Shown: positions 9,924 to 18,969 of the stretch, one piece after another
How the letters are laid out: each line of letters opens with the position of its first letter
Numbering within the stretch: position 1 is the stretch's first letter
From: Branchiostoma floridae
Lineage: Eukaryota; Chordata; Leptocardii; Amphioxiformes; Branchiostomatidae
Assembly (NCBI RefSeq): GCF_000003815.2
Contig: NC_049979.1
Location: 25,829,978 to 25,893,977 of the forward strand
Reading direction: 5' to 3'
DNA length: 64,000 nucleotides
Made by a program: the position numbers and the translations under genes
The notes under the pieces: generated by a model
What the model saw: only the letters and a program-made list of their open reading frames with translations
Told to the model about the DNA's origin: nothing
Database searches by the model: none

Positions 9924-12900
9924 GAGAGAGGTCAGAGGTCAGGCCTGGCGGCCGGTGGTGGTATTTTCGGGCTCCCGAGTTTTTTCGCCATTCTCGCCCG
10001 TTTTCCAGGGCAACGGTAGGATTAGAACGGTCTAGAACAGCTGGGTATATTAGCTGAACTTTACAGACACCCTCTAGTTAACAGTTTTGACGTTTTTTGT
10101 ACTGCATCGATCCTCTATTCCGGAAAACATGCACTCGAGTTTCGCGCCAAGCGCTACGACGCGGCGCCATGTTGGCTTATTGTTGTGCGTGAATATCATG
10201 CTCGCCCTTTACCGTCACTTTATGTGCGCAGCATGCGATTTGAAACATGCAGAAGAAATAGGTGAAAGTTGTGATTTTGGCAAACAAACAGGTTTTAACA
10301 TACTATTTAGCAAAGGAGGTTATGAGACACACTCGCCCAGCCTGCTGGGCTTGGGTATATCATCGCTAGTCAGACCACTCGGTTCGAAATACAACAGGGG
10401 ATACGGGGCGCCGGTACCTCTGGGTTTTGAGGGTCCATCTGGATTTCTGCTTGCTATCCTCCTCATGTCAGGGGATGTGCACAGTAACCCCGGACCTATC
10501 AAGTTCCCGTGCGGAGGGTGCGGTCGCGCCGTGGCCTCAAACCATCGAGTCATGCAATGTGATAACTGTGACCAATGGGTTCATATTAAATGTTGTGGAG
10601 TGGGGGATAAAATGTACAAACATTACCAAAACTCGTCATGCTCATGGATATGTAACAACTGTGGTTTGCCTAGCTTCACCTCCAGCTTGTTTGACTTTAG
10701 CTCATGGATTCATGATAGGGATGAATCATTCTATAGTCCTCTCCTAGAGAGGGATATAGATGATGACACCGACGACAACATTTCACACATTGCATCCAAT
10801 TTTACCACAGGTACCAATACCCACAGCGAATCCTGGTCTTCAGATAACAACACTTTCAATGACAGCATCCCATCCTTCAACCCTACCTCCACTTCCTCTC
10901 CCTGCACTACCCAATCCCTGGGCAAAGGTAAGGGAATTTTACAGAACCTACACGTATTATCTTTGAATTGTAGGAGTCTAAGGGGAGTAGATAAAAATGC
11001 CCAGTTTAGGGCATTAGTAGCCACAGAAAACCCTGATGTTATCTGCGGAAATGAGTCACACTTAGATCCTGATTATACGAATGCAGAGATGTTCCCAGAA
11101 GGCTACGATATATATCGTAAAGATCGTAACAGTCAAGGAGGGGGGGTGTTTATTGCTGTTAGGTCCTCCTTGGTCTCATCGCCTGTACATGACCCCTCAA
11201 ATGCGGAGATCGTATGGGCTATGATACAACAGGCAGGATATAGACCCTGGTGTGTGGGCTCAGCTTATAGGCCCCCAACCTCTGGACTTGTGTATGTGGA
11301 TGAACTTGAGACATCTCTGAACAACATTGTAGATAAACCCTCCCCACCAAATGTCGCACTATTCGGGGACTTCAATATGCCGGACATATGTTGGAGCTCT
11401 GAGACGCCCACCGTCAATCCCACGCCCCAATATGGGACGGGACTGAACGAGAAATTTCTAGAGGTTGTACAGAGCTCTAGCCTGTCCCAAGTGGTATTGA
11501 CCCCTACTCGTGGCCATAACATACTTGACTTGGCTTTAGTGTCTAATCCTGACCTGGTGGAGAATGTCAATGTCACCCCAGGGATAAGTGACCATGATGC
11601 GGTAACAGTAGGCATAAAAACCCACGTCAAACACAACAGGAAGAAACCTCGTACAGTTTACTTATACAAGAAAACGGATAAACCAGCGTTAGTAGAAGGG
11701 ATAAAAAACCTAGAGAAACAATTCACGGAAAGAGTCCCAACCAACCACTCAGTAGAAGAGAACTGGAACTACTTCACGAAAGGTCTCAAACATCTCATTC
11801 TCAAACATATACCTCAGAAAAGACTGTCAAATAAAAATCAATGTCCATGGTTTAACTCATCTCTTAAACGTATAATCAAGAAGAAGAAAAAACTCTACAA
11901 AAGAGCTAAGAGTACAATGGAAGAACAAGACTGGGATAACTTTAAAACCATGCGCAGACTGGCTAAGCAAAAGATCAAAAAAGCACACAATGATTACTTA
12001 AAAGAAATCCTAGATGAAGCTTTGGAAAATCCCAAGAAATTTTGGCAGTACATAAAAAGCAAAAAACAGACCGCGTCTGGGGTGGCCCCCCTAGCGCAAC
12101 ACAACAGCCTCGTTGTGGATGCCCAGGGTAAGGCAGAAATCCTCAGCAGGCAGTACGACTCTGTCTTTACAGATGAAGACATGGTCAACGTACCCGACCT
12201 AGGGGACAGCCCCTACCCCGACATGCCAGAGGTCGAGGTGACCCTGCTGGGGGTGCAAAAGCTCCTACAGGGGATAAACCCTGCTAAAGCCTGTGGGCCA
12301 GATCAAATTCCCTGCAGAATTCTTAAGGACTACGCCATAGAGATCAGTCCAATTTTACAAATAATCTTCAACCAGTCCCTTGCAACTGGGCAGGTACCGA
12401 CAGACTGGCGGACCGCTTTTGTGAACCCAATTTTTAAAAAGGGGGACAGAAGCGACCCCGCAAACTACCGACCCGTCTCTCTCACCTGCGTCTGTTGTAA
12501 GCTCCTGGAACACATACTTTTCTCAGCCACCATGAAACATTTAGAAACTCATAATATCTTACTCCCCACCCAACATGGATTCAGAACAAAACACTCCTGC
12601 GAGTCACAGCTGATCACAACTCTACACGACCTAACGTCTTGGTTTGACATAGGGCAGCAAATAGATATGGCTATTTTAGATTTTTCGAAGGCATTCGACA
12701 GCGTTCCGCACCACAGGATGCTGCATAAGTTACACTTTCACGGGATCAGGGGGCGAACACTCACCTGGGTACAAAACTGGCTACTGGACCGTCAGCAACA
12801 AGTGGTGATCGATGGGGAAAAGTCTGGTCCTGTCAGAGTAAGATCCGGAGTACCTCAGGGAACGGTGCTAGGGCCATTACTTTTTTTGATTTACATAAAT

Positions 12901-13960
12901 GACATCAACAAAGACATAACATCCCAAATCAGACTATTTGCTGATGACTGTCTCGTTTACCGCCCCATAGTCCGTGACGAAGACCATTATGCCCTCCAAA
13001 CTGACCTAGATAATCTTTGTATGTGGTCTAACACTTGGCAGTTGCGCTTTAATGTAAAAAAATGTTCCATCTTGCACATCCACAAGTCCAGAAGCTCACA
13101 TGATTTTTTGTATACAATGTTTAACGAACCACTCAACTGTAACAGCCAGCATCCGTACCTAGGTGTCATTCTCACCCACAATCTTAGGTGGAAGCCACAT
13201 ATCAATGACATTACAGCCAAAGCCAACAGCACCTTGGGGTTTGTCCGACGCAACTTAAGGGGGGCAAGTAAAGAGGTAAGAGCTAAGGCTTACACTTCCA
13301 TAGTCCGCCCTAAGTTAGAATACTGTTCTTCAGTCTGGGACCCCCACAAACTAAAACACGCACAAACAAACAGCCTTGAGGAGAAGCTGGATTCAGTCCA
13401 GCGTAGGGCTGCCAGGTTTGTCACAGGCAACTACAAACAATCCACCAGCAATACATCACTACAACAATCACTTGGTTGGGCGACCCTAGCACAGAGAAGA
13501 CAACAAGCACGACTTACACTAATGTACAAGGCAGTCAACAACCTCATTGCAATACCCATCCACACCATACTTACACAAAACAACAACATTACAAGAGGTC
13601 ACAACCAACGTTTCCACACCTTAACATGCAAAACCGAAACATACAGGGCAAGTTATTTCCCCCGGACAGTCATAGAGTGGAATAGCCTGCCTGAACATCT
13701 GATACATACCACCTCCGTAGAACAGTTCAAAGCCGGGGTAGCCAAGTATTATGGCTACCCTAGCTCTACCCAGCTGTAAGACCGAACTATGCCCTAGCAA
13801 CTTGTACAGCACAGCACTGTTATTTTTGTCTGTTGAATGAATACGTTTTTTTTTTCACTATTTTTGTCTCACCACCACCGGTTTGCTAGGGCATCCTCAC
13901 TCCCCTGGGCACAAAGTCCCGCGAGGGGCATTGCCCAGTATTACGTAGATGTAGATGTAG
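9924..13960 (+). mobile_element. Near-full-length CR1/L2-group LINE
   Basis: Boundaries come from comparison with copy A: shared sequence stops after ...GATACCTTG (9923) and resumes at ATATGTGT (13961). The element has a ~200-bp 5' UTR, one long ORF (10129-13779), a ~180-bp 3' UTR and a short tandem 3' tail (TAGATG)n at about 13945-13960 instead of poly(A). No target-site duplication is visible; two bases (TC) of the empty site are missing. The APE endonuclease, reverse transcriptase and microsatellite tail fit the CR1/L2/Crack/Rex1 assemblage; I cannot place it more finely. Confidence 0.93.
10129..13779 (+). CDS. LINE polyprotein: 2A-like motif, PHD-like finger, APE endonuclease, reverse transcriptase
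   Basis: Uninterrupted 1216-codon ORF from ATG 10129 to TAA 13777; the frame is open slightly further upstream, but this is its first ATG. Residues 105-123 read GFLLAILLMSGDVHSNPGP, a 2A-like ribosome-skipping motif. Residues ~125-180 are a PHD-like zinc finger (CGGCGRAV ... CDNCDQWVH ... CSWICNNC). Residues ~274-495 are an AP-type endonuclease with LNCRSL, NESHLD, GDFN, NILDLAL and SDHDAV, all key residues present. Residues ~766-985 are a reverse transcriptase with NYRPVSL, DFSKAFDS, SGVPQGTVLGP and the catalytic FADD. The C-terminus has the usual LINE ending (RTVIEWNSLP). The complete reading frame and motifs suggest a young, possibly active copy. There is no RNase H domain and no recognisable separate ORF1; the region before the 2A motif may take the place of ORF1 protein. 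Confidence 0.95.
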   Translation: MHSSFAPSATTRRHVGLLLCVNIMLALYRHFMCAACDLKHAEEIGESCDFGKQTGFNILFSKGGYETHSPSLLGLGISSLVRPLGSKYNRGYGAPVPLGFEGPSGFLLAILLMSGDVHSNPGPIKFPCGGCGRAVASNHRVMQCDNCDQWVHIKCCGVGDKMYKHYQNSSCSWICNNCGLPSFTSSLFDFSSWIHDRDESFYSPLLERDIDDDTDDNISHIASNFTTGTNTHSESWSSDNNTFNDSIPSFNPTSTSSPCTTQSLGKGKGILQNLHVLSLNCRSLRGVDKNAQFRALVATENPDVICGNESHLDPDYTNAEMFPEGYDIYRKDRNSQGGGVFIAVRSSLVSSPVHDPSNAEIVWAMIQQAGYRPWCVGSAYRPPTSGLVYVDELETSLNNIVDKPSPPNVALFGDFNMPDICWSSETPTVNPTPQYGTGLNEKFLEVVQSSSLSQVVLTPTRGHNILDLALVSNPDLVENVNVTPGISDHDAVTVGIKTHVKHNRKKPRTVYLYKKTDKPALVEGIKNLEKQFTERVPTNHSVEENWNYFTKGLKHLILKHIPQKRLSNKNQCPWFNSSLKRIIKKKKKLYKRAKSTMEEQDWDNFKTMRRLAKQKIKKAHNDYLKEILDEALENPKKFWQYIKSKKQTASGVAPLAQHNSLVVDAQGKAEILSRQYDSVFTDEDMVNVPDLGDSPYPDMPEVEVTLLGVQKLLQGINPAKACGPDQIPCRILKDYAIEISPILQIIFNQSLATGQVPTDWRTAFVNPIFKKGDRSDPANYRPVSLTCVCCKLLEHILFSATMKHLETHNILLPTQHGFRTKHSCESQLITTLHDLTSWFDIGQQIDMAILDFSKAFDSVPHHRMLHKLHFHGIRGRTLTWVQNWLLDRQQQVVIDGEKSGPVRVRSGVPQGTVLGPLLFLIYINDINKDITSQIRLFADDCLVYRPIVRDEDHYALQTDLDNLCMWSNTWQLRFNVKKCSILHIHKSRSSHDFLYTMFNEPLNCNSQHPYLGVILTHNLRWKPHINDITAKANSTLGFVRRNLRGASKEVRAKAYTSIVRPKLEYCSSVWDPHKLKHAQTNSLEEKLDSVQRRAARFVTGNYKQSTSNTSLQQSLGWATLAQRRQQARLTLMYKAVNNLIAIPIHTILTQNNNITRGHNQRFHTLTCKTETYRASYFPRTVIEWNSLPEHLIHTTSVEQFKAGVAKYYGYPSSTQL

Positions 13961-14189
13961 ATATGTGTTAGAAGACTGCGAATCTCCATTCAGTCACGTC
14001 CGGTACCTTCCTTCGTCAGTCCTCGCCTCCCTTTCCACGTCCGGACATTTCTTCTTACGGTGCGATGATCCTCGGTAGAAAAGACAAAACGATAATGAAT
14101 TATTTTGGCTCAGAAATATAGGAAATATACCTTAGACTTAAGTTAAAGTACAGAAAGTTAACTTGGTTTGTGATTAAAATTTCCGTTTT

Positions 14190-14840
14190 AGATTTATCAT
14201 GGAAACAGTGGGATGAATTTATGTGTAGTAACGATTGAGTGTGCTTCAATGAAATCCCAAGTAATGTTGACGTTTGTTTCAGTTTAGATTTCGAGAGCTA
14301 TGGCTGCTTCAGTCTGTTTCTGCGGTATACAAGCCCGATGAATGGCTGATTCGGTTTCTGTGACTGTGTCTACGCCGAGAGGTCGAGTATTTCTACAGGA
14401 ATTAACTACTTATATCAAATAGGTTCTTCAACCAACTGTCGTCCTTTCTGGCCTGTGTTGTTCTCTTGGTTCGGGACCCAAGAGAGCAACACAAAGCAGA
14501 TTATGTAATGGTCTAGGTTCCCGACAACCACTGACCATGACATAAAACAGAAATTACAACAGATGGTGAACCAGGGAAGACCCTGTTTTGTAAACAACAG
14601 AATTTACGTACAATAACTGACCAAATACACTCCCGGCAGCACAGCCACAGAAACCAACAGAAACCAAAATCAGCCACACACCAGGCATGTACACCACGGA
14701 AACGGACTGAAGCCTTGACTGCAAAAGGAGCCTCCATTTACAAAATGCACGTCCGACTATCTACCAGAAACATCCCTCGGTATGTCAACAAAACACACTC
14801 AATTCATTTACTTTCTATCGTGGCTATGACAAGTTAGTCC
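14190..14840. mobile_element. Long-arm foldback element, family copy 2
   Basis: Duplicate of the element at 8.79-9.44 kb within segmental copy B, nearly identical, with the same palindromic organisation. Confidence 0.72.
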
Positions 14841-15131
14841 CAGTCCATATCTGCAAGATGTTACCATTTTAACCCCATAAGACACATAAGCACTTCACTT
14901 AAACATTGTGGCTGCAGTTGATCCGGGGTTGATGACACCAGTAAGGTCCTGGACTGAGCAAGAAAGTGAATAATTTAGAGGCGTAATAACATCTAAGGAA
15001 TAAGGCACAAGGATGCAATTTGCATTCTCTGACGGTCACAAAAGAATTGAATGTTAACGTTACGGATTATTTAATTATCGGACTAATGATAACCGTAGAA
15101 GACGTATAAACACAATAAGGCACTTACTTAC

Positions 15132-15250
15132 CTGTTGTCTCAAGCGGTCGCGATGTTGTTCTGTGCTGGGACGCTGCGAGGTGAGTCCTTCACCTCAGAC
15201 GAATGACGGGGTTTCCGGCAGATTAAGACAGGGGCAGGTGCACGATTCGC
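15132..15250 (-). other. Possible first exon with strong minus-strand splice donor
   Basis: On the minus strand CAACAG|gtaagtaag is a near-perfect donor. The preceding ~100 nt are GC-richer than their surroundings (CGATGTTG, CTGCGAGG). No coding frame is evident. It could be a 5' UTR exon of a minus-strand gene, perhaps the lectin gene, but this rests on the donor alone. A plus-strand donor-like CGAG|gtgagt lies 50 bp away. Confidence 0.2.
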
Positions 15251-16560
15251 CTAGTCTACAAAATTGATTAATTTCTTGACCAATCACAGACCAGTAATCT
15301 TTTTCACCTGTGTTGGGCACGCGTCTGTTAGCTTGTCTAGACCACGGCATTGTCATTCGATTCTTGAGTCATGCGAGACCGTAACCGCTTCGTCTCGCAC
15401 CACCGTACGCAGAACTATCTACAAACGGCATGGGACACAAGGAGATATCGTTTTATACGTTGAGGCAGACGACAAGTTCTGCTTATCTATGTAGGTGGAC
15501 TTTATCAATTATTGCTGTTTATCAGAGGTGCCCAGTTCTAATTGTGTGTCACATTTCCACTTACCGTTGGGCAGCCGTTGAATATTTTTTCGTTTGTTGC
15601 AGCGGTACGAGACAGCTGACGCGAGCCCGTCTCTTCTACCGAAATTTCAGCAAAATTCATGTCTGGACGCATTAAGAGAGGAGCCGGATAAGGGAGGTGC
15701 CAGGCAGCAGCGCCACTGAAGGTGTTTATCGACATCAGTCCATCACCAAGCCAAGGAGGCACCAAGCCCAACACGTAGGGTGTTTTTCTGAATTCAGAGT
15801 AAAGCGGTTTTGGAACCCCTCATACAGACCCTCATTACAATTGCAATATTCTATCACTTAACGCTGCATGACTTCGGTTACCATTTCCACAACTGGTGGG
15901 GCATAAAGGCGTCCCTGTGACCCTTTTAAATGTTTTAATTATATTTCAGCCATACCATATATGGTATGGTGAAATATATTGTATTCGTAATGTTTCTTTC
16001 TTTCTTTCTTTCTTTCTTTCTCCTGTCAAATCTTCAAATCGAATCATCTCCGTCGTTCCGGGACCGAATGACCTGAAATTTGGCACAAGAGTAGAGTGGG
16101 TCAATACCGGGGTGCTTTTTTCTCATTTTTTACATATCTGCCTCTAAAATGATTTTATTGAAGTTTAAAGGTCACGTTTTGACCACAACGGTATATTTTG
16201 ACCCCCTGTACCATTGAATTACAATGGAATGACCTTAAATTTGGTGTAGATAGGCATTAGATAGTTGGTAAAATGATCCAAGTAAAATTTTTGTCATGGA
16301 CCAATTTCAAATTATTAATTTCTGCACTTTTCTGAGGGGAAATTGGTTTTCTTTCGGCCTTCTCCCGTGAACTCCCGTGACCCCAGAGCCCACAGGTGCC
16401 AGGTGCCAGCGGTCTGGGGAGAGCGAGAGTTAATTACTTTATGGACGCCAGCCAATCAGCGACGAGAAAGGCGAATGGTAGTTAATATTCATAAGCGGGG
16501 CCTTGCAATCCCGTTTATACACAAACAGATGCATATTACAGCCTTACAGTGGCCATATGT
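15250..16560. other. Non-genic stretch with a short palindrome and (TTTC)n
   Basis: No gene seen. A near-perfect palindrome lies at about 15943-15977 (atatttc, CCATACCATATATGGTATGG, gaaatat). A (TTTC)n microsatellite occupies 15991-16021. Near 16070 and 16227 the phrase gacctKaaatttggYRYa occurs twice, probably an old dispersed repeat. Confidence 0.55.
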
Positions 16561-16790
16561 TACCCTGTGCCCGGTTTGAAATTGTAGTTTGCGAGGATTT
16601 GGAGTTCAGACAGGGTCATTTGAGCGGTAGCGGACGGTACGCGTGCATTGAACATCAGAATACAAGTCTGTGTCGATGAATTTACCAACATTCCGCATGG
16701 CACTATCAATCATTTTTGGCATATTTGACCTTGGGGGTTAGTTGAGACAATCGAGAAAATGTTACTTGGCAGAAAACGCGGGAAAATTGG
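16560..16790. repeat. Dispersed repeat shared with the interior of the element at 48.78 kb
   Basis: GTAGTTTGCGAGGATTTGGA, gttc, gacagggtcatt, gcggtagc and the later gatgaatttac match 49.00-49.15 kb in the same orientation, at roughly 80% by eye. In the 49-kb copy this segment lies inside a TA-flanked MITE. Here no terminal repeats are visible, so this may be a fragment. Confidence 0.65.
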
Positions 16791-18254
16791 ACAGTTTGCG
16801 TTTAGTTTTGATACGTAAGTTTGACAGTGGCGAGAATGCATGTATTTTTTTCCAAACAAATGTAGGTACTTCTAACGTTAGTGTTGTTGTTGTTCTATTT
16901 TGACGTAAACTTTGTACATTCAAATTGTTAGTAACTTTAAACTGCAGAGTTTGAGCCCAATAAAACACTCTTAGTACCAGAGTATCACCACTGACCTCCG
17001 AAAAGAAACCCCCGAACAAGGTATAGAAACTCCTATCCTCCAGGTCTCGCACGCTACGAGCAGGAAATTACAACACTCAGACAAGATTACGTCCGATGGC
17101 TGATTGCATACAAAGTAAAACAATTTAACAGTGGTATGCAGGGCATATACTTAACAAAGAATTCGAAGGAAAATGAAATATATAGATAAAGCCAAATCAA
17201 GTTAACTTGTTGGTCCTGGGATTTTTCAGAAAAGAAATGAAGCGACAGGGTGGTAAAATTCTTGTAAAAATTCGAGACGTCTCCGTTTATGTAATGGCTC
17301 ATACAAAACAAGAAGAAGATTGAAGTTTTTAGCTTGAAAAAAAACACAACAACAACACACTCCTACTACACAACACCTTCACCTGCTTGACAATTATTAA
17401 AACGTATGCCCTACTTGATTAAAAAAAAGTTCAATGCAATAATAAATGTACCCACATCACAAGGAGATTATGACGGTACTTAGACATAGTTATCGAAGTG
17501 GAAATTGTTGAATGGCGTCATGTAATTTCATGATGAAAATCTTCTGAATGGAAGATGCGTTTTTTTTCACTCTCGGAAAAATAGGAGCTGCCGCAATTCT
17601 AAAAGCCAATCAGTTATGCATAGGCGCTCCTGTGGAAGATTATATTCTTCCATATGGGCCCGGTTCATATTGGGCAAGCTCTAGATCTGTTTTGACCTGG
17701 AATCAATTCACAATATTAGTTCTCTTTTGGGGATAACTTACAGTTGAAATATTGCACTTTTGCGCAGGGGTGACTTGGAACAGTCCAATGTTGCGTGGGA
17801 ATGGGTATGGCTGAAATATGCTGTATTTGCACCCAAGCAAATGTCGGCCTTTCTAGTTACATAATATGAAAATGGCGTTAGTCTGCCCAGTCCTAATTGC
17901 TTGTTGATTTCACTTCCTTGCAGTGGGAAGTCGCCGGGAAGGAGACATCTCTCATCATCTTCCAGGATCAACTACAGCTGAAATGGTGGGACTGATCCCG
18001 GTGAGAGGTTGTCTAATGCCAAGTACGCCATCTCCACAGCCAGAAGGCCGGTGTTCGTGTGTACGCCATACCAGAGGACCTGAAACTGTTAAGTTCTTAC
18101 ATATCTTACAAGTGTTTGATCTTATAAAACGGAAATTTTGCAGAATTGGGCTAGTATTGACTTGACATTGGCATGATAGGAAGCTGTCTGTTTTGTTGCA
18201 TTCATAACTTAAGCTGATATTAAGATTCCCTTTGTCTACATTGGACATTGTCGG
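16790..18254. other. No gene recognised
   Basis: AT-rich sequence. Short open frames on both strands lack codon bias, splice context or recognisable motifs. I see nothing else here. Confidence 0.4.
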
Positions 18255-18968
18255 CAGGGCTGATCATAATCTCTTGGTTGGTGGCGAGGTGTTTGAGTGT
18301 GTTTTGTTGACACCCTGAGTGATGTTGTTGGTAGGTGGCTAGGGCATTTTGTGAGCGGGGGCTTCTTTTGCACACGGGACTTCATCCCGTTTCTGTGGTG
18401 TACAGGCCCGGTGTGTGGCTGGTTTGGCTTCTGTGACTGTGTTTAATGGTTGAGATTGTGTTCGGAGTTACTACGAAGTTCAGTCCTTTAGAAAGCAGGG
18501 ATTTGCTGGATCTGTTGGCTTGTGACGAGTTGGGTTCTTCTACCACCTGTCGTCTTTTCTGCCTTGTGTGATGGTCTAGGGCCGGGAACCTACTAGTAGA
18601 CCATTACATAAGATGCCCTGTGTCGTAATCTTGGCTCCCGAACCAAGACGACGGTACAGGGCCAGAAAGGAAGACAGGTGGTTGAAGAGTGTAAGTTGTT
18701 GTGAGCTGACAGGACCGGGAAGTCTCGGTTCTCTGAAGGCCAGAACTTTGCAGTAACTTCGAATGCAGTCTCGGCCATGGACATGGTAACAGAAACCAAA
18801 TCGGCCATACATCGGGCCTGTATACCGCAGAAACAGGCTGAAGCGCTGTGTGTAGAAGTAGCCACTGCTCTCAGAATGTCCTAACCTCCTACCAGCAGCA
18901 TTACTCGGGGTGTCATCAAAATGTACTCAACACCTTGCCGCTTATCAAGAGATTGTGATTCTCTCTGC
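18255..18968. mobile_element. Long-arm foldback element, family copy 3
   Basis: Two arms of about 300 bp face each other. The left arm has ATAATCTCTTGG ... GGTGGCGAGGTGTTTGAG ... TTTTGTTGACACCCTGAGT ... GTGGTGTACAGGCCCGGTGT. The right arm, read on the minus strand, has ACAATCTCTTGATAAGCGGC ... TTTTGATGACACCCCGAGTA ... GCGGTATACAGGCCCGATGT. The centre is about 60 bp near 18.58-18.64 kb. This copy is diverged from copies 1 and 2. It shows the full arms and the likely termini (atcataatctc / gagattgtgat). Confidence 0.78.
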
Positions 18969-18969
18969 T

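Larger units (their letters stand above)
9817..14965. repeat. Segmental duplication, copy B, split by a LINE
   Basis: 9817-9923 matches 8463-8573, and 13961-14965 matches 8576-9560. The 4037 bp between are the LINE. Small differences separate the copies (for example an extra 'ggaaatata' near 14.12 kb). The insertion therefore postdates the duplication, or reached only this copy. Confidence 0.92.
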
